Shown in pieces: positions 9,852 through 18,625 of a DNA stretch of 64,000 bases. The translations under genes and the position numbers were made by a program. Numbering within the stretch: position 1 is the first letter of the stretch; each line of letters starts with the position of its first letter. The stretch covers positions 434,001-498,000 of the forward strand of contig NZ_CP065957.1 of assembly GCF_017310505.1 (NCBI RefSeq), read 5' to 3'. This DNA is from Methylacidiphilum caldifontis. GTDB taxonomy: Bacteria > Verrucomicrobiota > Verrucomicrobiia > Methylacidiphilales > Methylacidiphilaceae. Under the pieces are notes generated by a model that had not been told where the DNA came from, did not search any database, and worked only from the letters and a program-made list of their open reading frames with translations.

Positions 9852-9962
9852 ATATCCTTCTTTGCTCTTAATCGCGGTAACAACTCGTTGATTATGGCTG
9901 ATAATCTCAAACGGGCAAGCGGATCAGAATAAGTGCAAGCGGTCGATATCCTTCTATCTTTT

Positions 9963-11519
9963 TTAGCCCTGAAGCTGTTCATAAGCAATGAGGGAAAGAA
10001 AATCTATAAAATCTTTTGTCAAAACCACTTCTTCAAGGATTTTATCCGCTTTATCTAAATAAGGAAGATGGCTAAGCAGTTCTTTTTCTTCTGTCTTCCA
10101 AGCAAGAAAAATTTCTTTATCTAAAGGAATCTCTGAATCCATTAAGGCACCAAGATGAATCCATTGCCAAAGCTGGCTGCGGGCAATTTCAGCTGAAGAG
10201 ATGTCTTCTTTTATCTTGAAACTTTCAATAGTCCCTTTAGCTGAAAACCACGAAGAAAGATAACGCAAAACCAAGTTTATGTTGTTCCTTATCCCCGACT
10301 CTGTGATTTCTCCTCCAATCTTAAAATTGAGTAGATCTCCAACATTATCTCTCGGTATCTCAGCATTCCTTTCTTCTATAGTTAGAGCTTCCGATTTTGT
10401 CTTTTCATCAAATCCATGATTAACCCCAGGGAGCAGCTGAGGATGGGCAATCACATAAGCATCAATGCCTAAAGCTTTCATTTTTTCTTTTTCTTCCCTA
10501 AGTTTGCTGAAAATTTCTGCGTTATCTTCTTCGGGACTTGTTACATACGGAGTTAAGGCAAAGAGAGCGGAAGCTCCTCTTTTATGACAGGTCCTGGCCA
10601 AAAGCTCTGTGCAGGTTTTCAAAAAAGAAGCCTCTAGGGTTATTTCAGATCGATCAGGAAAAATTGCTTCTCGCCAATTCCTCAATTTTTTTATCACGCT
10701 AAAGATGTAATCCCTGGGCTCCATGAGCAATCCAACAGCATGGTTTTTCAAACTGTAGAGGATTTCCTCCATTTCAAAAGCTGCTGTCAGCGTTTCTATA
10801 AGGATTGTAGCTCTGATCGTTCCAGGAGCCAAAGACAATGCGTTTTCGGTAAAAGCAAAAAGGGATGACCAAAACTCAGCTTCGTAGTGATTTTCTATTT
10901 TAGGAACATAAAAAAAAACCCCGCCTTGTCTTTCCGCAAGGAGCCTAGCGTTATGAAAACAAAATAGACCGAAGTCAAAAAAACTTGCACAAATTGGTTC
11001 ACCCTCTACATGCACATGTTTTTCTAGAAGATGAATCCCCCTTGGCCTAACATGAAGAACGGGCAGTTTCTCTAAGTTGCCAACTTTTTCTGCACTTTGC
11101 CTTAAGGCAAGGTACATGCTCGATTGGCCCTCGATGACGTTTCTCCAAGTTGGAGAAAGGGTATCTTCGAAATCAACAACAATTCCTGAAGCTCCGGCCC
11201 AAAAACCAAGTTCGAGTTGTAGGTTATCTGCAGCCGTTATGATTTCAACTTTCCGATCAGTTAAAACTTGAGGAGGGGATAATACTTCCCATTTCTCTTC
11301 TCGGAGAGATTGGCTGTCTGGAAGAAATCCTAAAGAAATTCCTCTATCCAAGGATTGTTGTGTTTTTTTTCTTCTTTCTAAAAGGTCCACTAAAAGTCCA
11401 TTAAACCGCCTATGAAGAGAACCAATAAAATGCAAGGCTTCATAACTTAGAATCTTTTCCCAATCTTTGTTGTAGGAACCAATAATCGTTATTCCAGAAG
11501 GCGTTGCATAAATACTCAT
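9963..11519 (-). CDS. aceB: Malate synthase (type A-like)
   Basis: Condenses glyoxylate with acetyl-CoA to malate in the glyoxylate bypass. Matches malate synthase A along its length: RPRGIHLLEKHV with the active-site Arg, IETLTAAFEMEEIL with a metal-ligand Glu, DYIFSVIKKL, and near the C-terminus KEDISSAEIARSQLWQWIH with the catalytic Asp. 518 aa is close to the 530 aa norm. The conserved GLNxGRWDYIFS box reads GLLMEPRDYIFS here, so the Gly-Arg-Trp is altered while the Asp is kept; this suggests a divergent branch. ATGA overlap of four bases with aceA shows translational coupling. Confidence 0.88.
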   Translation of the reverse strand: MSIYATPSGITIIGSYNKDWEKILSYEALHFIGSLHRRFNGLLVDLLERRKKTQQSLDRGISLGFLPDSQSLREEKWEVLSPPQVLTDRKVEIITAADNLQLELGFWAGASGIVVDFEDTLSPTWRNVIEGQSSMYLALRQSAEKVGNLEKLPVLHVRPRGIHLLEKHVHVEGEPICASFFDFGLFCFHNARLLAERQGGVFFYVPKIENHYEAEFWSSLFAFTENALSLAPGTIRATILIETLTAAFEMEEILYSLKNHAVGLLMEPRDYIFSVIKKLRNWREAIFPDRSEITLEASFLKTCTELLARTCHKRGASALFALTPYVTSPEEDNAEIFSKLREEKEKMKALGIDAYVIAHPQLLPGVNHGFDEKTKSEALTIEERNAEIPRDNVGDLLNFKIGGEITESGIRNNINLVLRYLSSWFSAKGTIESFKIKEDISSAEIARSQLWQWIHLGALMDSEIPLDKEIFLAWKTEEKELLSHLPYLDKADKILEEVVLTKDFIDFLSLIAYEQLQG

Positions 11520-12754
11520 AGATGATCTTTTGTTTGTTTTCTTCCAACAATTGTATCATAAACCAACTCAAAGTAGCTTGCACCTACTTCATGTTGATGA
11601 TTAAAAGCGCTAAAACCTTGTGCAACCGCTTCCCGCTCATTTTCCTGAAATTCAGAATAGCCAATCAAGCCTTGTTCCTTGCATTCCTTGGCCAACTTGA
11701 ATGTTCCATAACTGAGGGCATGGAAACCGGCCAAACTTATAACCTGCAGCTTGTAACCCCACGAAGAAAGAAGGTTTTGAAAATTATGCAGTTGATCCTC
11801 CTGCACCAATTTTTTCCAATAAAAAGAAGACGAACAATTATAAGCAAGGATTTTTCCAGGAAACGATTTGTGGATTTCTTGGGCAAACTGCCTTGCTTTT
11901 AAAAGATCGGGCTGCGAGCTTTCATACCAAAGCACATCGGCATAAGGAGCATAAGCCAATGCACGATTTATGGCTAGATCTATTCCTCCCTTGATTTCAA
12001 ACAAGCCGTCATCTGTCCTGCCTACTATGAATTTTCTATCCCTCTGGTCTTCATCTGAAGAAATGAAAGATGCCCCATCGGCATCTGTTCTTGCTATAAT
12101 AACAGTGTTTACTGCCGATATATCCGAAGCTAGCCTAGCCGCTTTAAGTTTCCTTATCGCTTCGCTGGTAGAAACCAGAACTTTTCGTCCCATATGTCCG
12201 CACTTTTTTGCTGAAGGAAGTTGATCTTCGAAGTGGATTGCAGAAACCCCAGCTTCAATGAGCCATTTTGTGAGTTCAAAGACATTAAGAACACCTCCAA
12301 AGCCCGCTTCTCCATCAACAATAATAGGGACAAAGTAATGGATATCTTTTTTAGATTCCGCAAAATCAATAGCGTCAGCTCTTCTTAATGAAGCATTTAT
12401 CCTTTTGACAAGCAAAGGCAGAGAGTTGTAGGGATAAAGAGAAAAATCCGGATACATTTCACAAGCCTCGTTAGCATCAGCAGCTATTTGCCAACCCGAA
12501 CAATAAATCGCTTTAAGACCAGCCCTAACCATTTGAACAGCTTGCATCCCCGTTAAAGCTCCAAGAGCAAAAACAGGTTCTTCTTGATGAAGAAGACTCC
12601 ACAATAAAATCGAGCCTTGTCTTGCAAGAGTATATTCGATTTGCATTGAGCCCGATAGCCTCACCACGTCTTCTGCGGAGTATTCCCTGCTGATCCCTTT
12701 CCATCTTTCTGAATGAGCCCACTCCTCGGCCAATTTCTTTGCTTTATCCAACAT
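11516..12754 (-). CDS. aceA: Isocitrate lyase
   Basis: Splits isocitrate to succinate and glyoxylate. The signature KKCGHMGRKVL is present with catalytic Cys at residue 185; IIVDGEAGFGG (Mg-binding Asp) and the C-terminal YNCSSSFYWKK substrate-binding segment are also intact. 412 aa, slightly shorter than the E. coli enzyme. It overlaps aceB by four bases and follows a glucosidase gene by 18 bp, so it probably shares a transcript with carbohydrate genes, an unusual partner set. Confidence 0.96.
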   Translation of the reverse strand: MLDKAKKLAEEWAHSERWKGISREYSAEDVVRLSGSMQIEYTLARQGSILLWSLLHQEEPVFALGALTGMQAVQMVRAGLKAIYCSGWQIAADANEACEMYPDFSLYPYNSLPLLVKRINASLRRADAIDFAESKKDIHYFVPIIVDGEAGFGGVLNVFELTKWLIEAGVSAIHFEDQLPSAKKCGHMGRKVLVSTSEAIRKLKAARLASDISAVNTVIIARTDADGASFISSDEDQRDRKFIVGRTDDGLFEIKGGIDLAINRALAYAPYADVLWYESSQPDLLKARQFAQEIHKSFPGKILAYNCSSSFYWKKLVQEDQLHNFQNLLSSWGYKLQVISLAGFHALSYGTFKLAKECKEQGLIGYSEFQENEREAVAQGFSAFNHQHEVGASYFELVYDTIVGRKQTKDHL

Positions 12755-12772
12755 ATTTTAACCCTATGAAGA

Positions 12773-14971
12773 TCAGTCGATAACAATTAATTTAATATCG
12801 CCCTCTTTATTAAGAAGTCTAACCCCAACGTTATGAGGATACCGGGTCAGCTCGATATCGATTTTCCAATCCCTACCTTTTAAATCCTGGATGACCACTT
12901 TATCCAGAAAATCGGGCAACCTGGGCTCATCAAATACAATTTCATTCTTGGTTCCATCGATCTTTAAGCCCAACGCGGATTGCAGAAGCAGAAAGATAGC
13001 CCCGCTTGACCAGGCATGAGGAGAGCAGGCAACAGGATAAAGAGTCGGTCCTTCATCCCCTCTCCGGGCTATTCCTCCAAAAAGTTCAGGTAAACGTTGA
13101 AGATCGAAAAAAAGGGAAGCTTCAAAAAGCCCCTTGAAGAGTTTCATCCCCATTTCTTTCATTCCATAGGACATAAGACCAGCAGCGATAAAAGCGGTAT
13201 CAAAAGGCCATACTGAACCATTGTGATAGGAAATGGGATTATACCGAGCTTCACCTTCAGCGATTGTCCTTATACCCCAGCCAGTAAAAAATTTATCGCT
13301 CATGAGAAGATTACCGATCTTCTCAGCCCTTTGCGGACTAGCAATTCCGGTGTAAAGGCATAGGCCAGCATTCGAAGCAAGAACTTGACATTTTTCTTTT
13401 CTTCCATCCAAAGCCAATGCATAAGAAGAGAGCTCATCAACCCAAAATTCTTTTTCAAATTTTTCTTTTAATATTTCCGCTTCCTTGACCAGCCTGTCAT
13501 GAAGGGAGAAAAGACCAAGAACTGCCGCAAGATCGGCAACATGCTTTTTTGCAGCATAGACAAATCCCTGGACTTCGCAAAGAGCGATTGGCCCGATGGG
13601 GAACGATCCATCTTTATGGAAAACCGAATCAAAAGAATCTTTCCAGCCTTGATTGGTTAATCCTCTTGAACTTTTTTTTCTGTATTCGACAAAACCATCC
13701 CCATCAACGTCTCCATACCGATCTATCCAAAGCAGGGCAAGCTCGATATTAGGCCAGATTTCTTCTATAAATTTTTTATCTACCGTCCGCTTGTAATATT
13801 CAGCAGCAAGAATGAGGAAAAGGCAGGTTGCATCGATACTGCCATAATATTTTCGAAACGGAATTTCTCCTAGGTTCGCCATTTCTCCTTCTCGAGTTTC
13901 ATGAAGAATCTTTCCCGGTTCTGCATCCGCTTCTATAGAGAACTCCTTGGCTTGAGTCGCTGCAAGAAACGATAACACTCCTTTAGCAAGTTCAGGAGAA
14001 AGCCATAAACATTCTAAGGTAGTGATAATACCGTCCCGACCAAAAGGGGTGCAAAACCAAGGTACACCCGCATAAGGAAAAGGCCCAAAGGGGGTCTCAG
14101 AGACGAGCATCAAAAGATCGGATTTTGACCGATTAACCCAACTATTAAATTGGCTGTTAGAGGTCCAGACTCTACTCCATCTTTTTTCTGATTGCTGATA
14201 ATCTTGAGTAGATTTCAAGGAAGCTTCTTCATAACTCATAAGAGAGGGGAATATTCTTTTTTCATCGCTTTGGTGACATTCTATGGACAACCGAATGATC
14301 TTTTCTTTCCGGGGAATAAGATCAAGACTAAGGGAAGCTGATGTGGAACCCATAGTTAAAGGTTGAGGATCGAAAAAAAGACGAGTTTGTCTTAGAATGC
14401 CATCTAATCCAAGGTATTTAAAAACAACGGCATCCTTTTCAACAACGGGATCCATCAAGTTTCCCCTTCTTTTTCTCTTGCATCCTCTCACCTCAAAGAG
14501 ATCGACAAAATCGGCATTGAATTTAAAGAGAAGGATAACTTGGGCAGGGCTTTCTCCATAATTGCAAACTGAGATCTCCTCATAAACACAGGCTTCCCAG
14601 ATAAATTTCGTTCGAGTTATCAGCAAGGTTTGCTGTCGGATAATCTTACCTTCTTTTTCTATTTCCGGATTGGATAAGTCGATGGTAAAAAGTCCATTAT
14701 CTTCTCGAATCGTCGAACTTAAAAAGAGTGGAAAACTTTTTTCAATAAACAGTACACTTTCGTTAAGATGCCTCGTTCCCCGGTAATAAATGCCTTGGTC
14801 ACCTAACCCTAAAGGTTGGATATCACCCCGGCGGTCAAAAACTCCAAATGTCTCATTATGTTTCAAAACCCGGGTCCGGTCATCAGCAAAAGGCGAACAA
14901 ACCCGAACATAATAAGTATCCCCAATTTGTATAAAATCTTTTCCTTCAGCCAAGCCTAGCACCTTATCCAT
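12773..14971 (-). CDS. Glycogen debranching-type amylo-alpha-1,6-glucosidase
   Basis: Likely hydrolyses alpha-1,6 branch points or related alpha-glucosides in the cytoplasm. Two domains: an N-terminal beta-sandwich (about residues 30-250, the 'GDE N-terminal bis' type, with FGVFDRRGDIQPLG and GIYYRGTRHLNESVLF) and a C-terminal (alpha/alpha)6 barrel (about 300-700) with PWFCTPFGRDGIITTLECLW, the acidic FVEYRKKSSRGLTNQGWKDS region and YHNGSVWPFDTAFIAAGLM. 732 aa is normal for bacterial members. It overlaps the upstream glycosyltransferase by eight bases, suggesting a joint role in glycogen or a glucoside compatible solute. Confidence 0.87.
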   Translation of the reverse strand: MDKVLGLAEGKDFIQIGDTYYVRVCSPFADDRTRVLKHNETFGVFDRRGDIQPLGLGDQGIYYRGTRHLNESVLFIEKSFPLFLSSTIREDNGLFTIDLSNPEIEKEGKIIRQQTLLITRTKFIWEACVYEEISVCNYGESPAQVILLFKFNADFVDLFEVRGCKRKRRGNLMDPVVEKDAVVFKYLGLDGILRQTRLFFDPQPLTMGSTSASLSLDLIPRKEKIIRLSIECHQSDEKRIFPSLMSYEEASLKSTQDYQQSEKRWSRVWTSNSQFNSWVNRSKSDLLMLVSETPFGPFPYAGVPWFCTPFGRDGIITTLECLWLSPELAKGVLSFLAATQAKEFSIEADAEPGKILHETREGEMANLGEIPFRKYYGSIDATCLFLILAAEYYKRTVDKKFIEEIWPNIELALLWIDRYGDVDGDGFVEYRKKSSRGLTNQGWKDSFDSVFHKDGSFPIGPIALCEVQGFVYAAKKHVADLAAVLGLFSLHDRLVKEAEILKEKFEKEFWVDELSSYALALDGRKEKCQVLASNAGLCLYTGIASPQRAEKIGNLLMSDKFFTGWGIRTIAEGEARYNPISYHNGSVWPFDTAFIAAGLMSYGMKEMGMKLFKGLFEASLFFDLQRLPELFGGIARRGDEGPTLYPVACSPHAWSSGAIFLLLQSALGLKIDGTKNEIVFDEPRLPDFLDKVVIQDLKGRDWKIDIELTRYPHNVGVRLLNKEGDIKLIVID

Positions 14972-15989
14972 AAAGTAATTTGGTATATATCGATAAGTAA
15001 GATTGTGCCATTTTTCTGGCTGTAAAGTGATTTAACACATGATCTCTGCATTCTTTTCGATTAATTTGATCAATTTCCTTTATTTTTTTTATTCCATCCC
15101 TGATCGAATCGATAATGTAACCTGTTTTCCCATCAATGACAATTTCAGGCACTGATCCTTTTCTCCAACCAATGATGGGTGTACCACATGCCATGGCTTC
15201 AATCATCACTAGTCCAAAAGGTTCGGGCCAGTTAACAGGAAAAAGAAGCGCATAAGCCTCTCCCAAAAACCTGTTTTTTTCTTCTTCCCCAATTTCCCCT
15301 ATGAATTCAACAGGAGCTTTTTTAAAAAGAGGTAAAATGACTTCCTGGAAATATTCCTTGTCTACTTCATCGACTTTCGCCGCAATTTTAAGGTCCATAC
15401 CTGACTGTCTTGCAATTTCAATCGCTCTATCCACTCCCTTTTCAGGCGATATTCTTCCCACAAAAGCCAGGTAGTTTCCTTTAGCAGGATAAAAACGGTA
15501 AAGATCTTCAGGTATGCCATGGTAAACCGTGCCTACCCAATTAACCCATGGCAAGTATGAACGCTGGGATTGGGAAATCGAAACCACCGGAATCTGATCG
15601 AATACTTTATAGAGAACAGCAAGGTCAGGAAGATCGAGTCTTCCATGAAGTGTGGTTAGATGTTTTCTTTTAATTCGATTTGAAAAAGGAAAATGGAAAA
15701 AATCGATGTGATAATGAATAATATCGAAATCTTCACTACAACGAAAGAGTTTTTCAAGCATTATGACGTGATAAACCAAAGGATCTTTTTTCTGTTTTTG
15801 TAGCCGTAACGATTCCTCTATCGGAGCTATCAATCGAGCTTTAGTCAAGGAATCTCCACTTGCAAAAAGAGTGACTTCATGGCCTTGAGCGATTAATTCT
15901 TCTGTAAGATAGTGAATAACTCGTTCTGTACCTCCATAGAGCTTCGGAGGCACCCTTTCATACAAGGGCGAAACCTGGGCAATTTTCAA
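14964..15989 (-). CDS. Glycosyltransferase family 4
   Basis: GT-B fold retaining glycosyltransferase. The N-terminal domain starts MKIAQVSPLYERVPPKLYGG with the glycine loop next to the acceptor site; the C-terminal domain has FVGRISPEKGVDRAIEIA and the E-x7-E box EPFGLVMIEAMACGTPI that binds the sugar nucleotide. 341 aa. First gene of the GT - glucosidase - aceA - aceB series. The combination with a debranching-type glucosidase hints at a role in storage glucan, but donor and acceptor cannot be read from sequence. Confidence 0.88.
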   Translation of the reverse strand: MKIAQVSPLYERVPPKLYGGTERVIHYLTEELIAQGHEVTLFASGDSLTKARLIAPIEESLRLQKQKKDPLVYHVIMLEKLFRCSEDFDIIHYHIDFFHFPFSNRIKRKHLTTLHGRLDLPDLAVLYKVFDQIPVVSISQSQRSYLPWVNWVGTVYHGIPEDLYRFYPAKGNYLAFVGRISPEKGVDRAIEIARQSGMDLKIAAKVDEVDKEYFQEVILPLFKKAPVEFIGEIGEEEKNRFLGEAYALLFPVNWPEPFGLVMIEAMACGTPIIGWRKGSVPEIVIDGKTGYIIDSIRDGIKKIKEIDQINRKECRDHVLNHFTARKMAQSYLSIYTKLLYG

Positions 15990-16135
15990 ATAAATGCCTC
16001 CTTTTTCAAATTTCCTTAATTAAATTCAAAAAAGAAGCAGATTAAAAACTGACCAGATTTTCAGAGAGCAATAATTATTATAAAACAATTGAATAGGCTT
16101 TCAAATCCCCTTTTCTTCTTATACAAAATTAACCC

Positions 16136-17680
16136 ATGACCATTGAAGGATTACTAAAACAGATCGGGTTAAGAAATTTCAATCAGCTTTATTGGGACCT
16201 TACCCCAGCCGCTTTATATGAAGAAGCAATAAGAAGACATGAAGCTCTTTTATCCTACTCGGGATCACTTGTTTTCCATACCGGCCAATACAAGGGAAGA
16301 TCACCCGAAGACAAGTTCATCGTTAAAGATAAAATGACGGAAAACCTGGTCGATTGGGGTAAAATCAATAAACCTTTTGATCCTCTTGCTTTCAGGCATC
16401 TCAAAGATAAATTGCTATTCTATCTACAGAACCGGGATCTTTTTCTGCAGAGGTGTCATGTCTGTGCAGATCCTCAACATCGACTGAACCTATGGATCAT
16501 AACGGAACAGCCCGTTTACTCTCTTTTTGCAAGAACGTTATTCAGGGTAGAAAAGGGGGAAAAAAGAGAGCCTTTGTTAGCTGATTTTATCCTTATTCAT
16601 GCTCCTGGTTTTAGAGCAGATCCCGAAATCGATCAAACGCATTCGGGGGCTTTCATCATCCTTAATTTCAGTGAAAAATTAATACTTATCGGAGGCACGG
16701 GTTATGCCGGAGAAATCAAGAAATCCGTTTTTACCTTGCTGAACTTCCTCCTTCCTCAAAAGGGCGTTTTTCCCATGCATTGCTCGGCAAACCTGGGAAA
16801 AAGCGATGACGATTCGGCTATTTTCTTTGGTCTTTCGGGAACAGGCAAAACTACCCTTTCCATTGACCCAACCCGCAGGCTCATCGGTGACGATGAACAT
16901 GGCTGGGATGACAAAGGAATCTTTAATTTTGAAGGAGGATGTTATGCTAAAATTATTGGAATTAGTAAAGAAGGAGAACCCGAAATTTATAAAAGTGCTT
17001 TACGTTTTGGAAGCTTGTTAGAAAATGTCATTATCGATCCTCAAACAAGAGAGATTAATTTTTTTGACGATTCTCTGACTGAAAACACCCGTGCCGCCTT
17101 TCCTATAGACTACATTCCTAATGCCAGTCTAACGCAAACAGGAGGGCATCCTAAAAATATCGTTATGCTTTGTTGTGATGCTTTTGGACTTCTTCCTGCA
17201 GTAGCCAAACTCTCGACCGAACAGGCTATTTCCTATTTTCTCCTTGGTTATACCTCGAAAATTGCGGGTACCGAAGCAGGGATAAAAGAACCCCAAGCTG
17301 TTTTTAGTCCCTGTTTTGGCTCTCCCTTTCTACCCCTTTCACCCAAGGTTTACGCCCAAATGTTCAAAGAAAAAATCGAAAGCCATAAACCCACGGTTTG
17401 GCTTGTAAACACAGGATGGGTTGGTGGTGAATATGGCATTGGCAAAAGAATAGCTCTTTCGATTACTCGTCGGCTTGTCCAATCCATACTTAATGGGGAG
17501 TTAGCTAAAAGTGAATTTGTCCAAGAAAAGCATTTTAATCTTTTTATTCCTCAAAGTTTCAAGGACATTCCCCATGAAATTCTTTATCCAAGCAAATCCT
17601 GGAAAGACGAAAGAAAATACACCACAAAAGCCAAGGAACTTAAAGAACTTTTTAACCATTATGCACAAACATTAACTTAG
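16136..17680 (+). CDS. pckA: Phosphoenolpyruvate carboxykinase (ATP)
   Basis: Converts oxaloacetate and ATP to PEP and CO2. It has the ATP-type signature: MHCSANLG, the kinase P-loop GLSGTGKTTLS (around residue 235), the metal-binding IGDDEHGWDDKGIFNFEGGC and ITxTRRL-like SITRRLVQS near the C-terminus. 514 aa is close to the usual 530. Divergent from the GT-aceB unit; a TATACA-like -10 at 16120 lies just upstream but no matching -35 was found. With glcDEF, aceA and aceB next door it provides the route from C2 compounds to PEP. Confidence 0.95.
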   Translation: MTIEGLLKQIGLRNFNQLYWDLTPAALYEEAIRRHEALLSYSGSLVFHTGQYKGRSPEDKFIVKDKMTENLVDWGKINKPFDPLAFRHLKDKLLFYLQNRDLFLQRCHVCADPQHRLNLWIITEQPVYSLFARTLFRVEKGEKREPLLADFILIHAPGFRADPEIDQTHSGAFIILNFSEKLILIGGTGYAGEIKKSVFTLLNFLLPQKGVFPMHCSANLGKSDDDSAIFFGLSGTGKTTLSIDPTRRLIGDDEHGWDDKGIFNFEGGCYAKIIGISKEGEPEIYKSALRFGSLLENVIIDPQTREINFFDDSLTENTRAAFPIDYIPNASLTQTGGHPKNIVMLCCDAFGLLPAVAKLSTEQAISYFLLGYTSKIAGTEAGIKEPQAVFSPCFGSPFLPLSPKVYAQMFKEKIESHKPTVWLVNTGWVGGEYGIGKRIALSITRRLVQSILNGELAKSEFVQEKHFNLFIPQSFKDIPHEILYPSKSWKDERKYTTKAKELKELFNHYAQTLT

Positions 17681-17746
17681 AGCTAAAAGAAGCCTTATTT
17701 TACTGATTATTCTTTGAGTTTGCTGATCGCGTTTAAAAACTGCGAG

Positions 17747-18625
17747 CTAATCTATCTCTTTTTTAGCCTTTTTCTTTAAAGCTTCACTACCAAGAAGAAT
17801 GACTTCGATTTCTTCAGTGATCTCCTCTTGTCTAAGCCTATTGGCTTTTTTATTCAGTTCTCCAACCTGCTTCTCAAGTTGATCTAAAGCAGACTGCATG
17901 TGTTGCATTCGAATTTTACTCTCAGCAAGCAAAGAAGAATAAAAGGCGAAGAAAAAACCAGCCATGAGGAAATTATCTAGGAGATCCTCAAAAAATTCCC
18001 TAGCATTAACTTGAAGTAAAGGAACAGGAGGTGCTTTTTTCTTAGCAGCCAGAATTTTCTCTTCCGATACAGGAATAGGCAGAAGTGTTTTCTTCTCAAT
18101 TTCAAAACTATCAGCCATATGGAAAAAAACGGAGATCGATGTGGGATGCTCATTCTCTATCAGGCAATTTCTAACCGTATCTAAAAAATCGATAATAAAG
18201 GGATAAATTTCTTCAGCCACGCTCGGTCCTGAAACCGCTTTTATGATTTTCTTAAGGCTAGTTGCCCTGCTCTCAAGCTTACTGCCGACCAGGATCAGTC
18301 CATAGCTATTAGACAATGTCGAAGATTTTTCCAGTTCCTCCCAAAACCCCACTAACGAGGAATTAAAATCACCGCAAAATCCACGTTCCGACCCGATCAA
18401 AATATAAAGAGGTCGTTCTAGCTGCGTTCGAGGCAAAAGATCCGGAAAAGCTGGAAAAAAATCATTGGCTATGTTTTGTAAGGTATCAATGGCCACCTTT
18501 TGACTTTCAAAATATCTACTAATTTTCCTTTGCTCGACCAGAGCCATGTTTTTCATGGCCTTCATGATCTCACCAATTTCTAAAAGAGCCTCTCGATACT
18601 TGATCAGATCTCTTCGTTTACTCAT
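17747..18625 (-). CDS. atpG: ATP synthase gamma subunit (alternative N-type F-ATPase)
   Basis: Central-stalk rotor subunit. N-terminal helix RRDLIKYREALLEIGEIMKAMKNMA and the GSERGFCGDFNSSL core (canonical GLCGxxN) are present, with the long C-terminal helix ending in QEEITEEIEVILLGSEAL, where gamma subunits have the RQAxITxEIxEIxxGA box. 292 aa. It is the last gene of the operon, overlaps atpA by four bases and converges on pckA. Confidence 0.92.
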   Translation of the reverse strand: MSKRRDLIKYREALLEIGEIMKAMKNMALVEQRKISRYFESQKVAIDTLQNIANDFFPAFPDLLPRTQLERPLYILIGSERGFCGDFNSSLVGFWEELEKSSTLSNSYGLILVGSKLESRATSLKKIIKAVSGPSVAEEIYPFIIDFLDTVRNCLIENEHPTSISVFFHMADSFEIEKKTLLPIPVSEEKILAAKKKAPPVPLLQVNAREFFEDLLDNFLMAGFFFAFYSSLLAESKIRMQHMQSALDQLEKQVGELNKKANRLRQEEITEEIEVILLGSEALKKKAKKEID

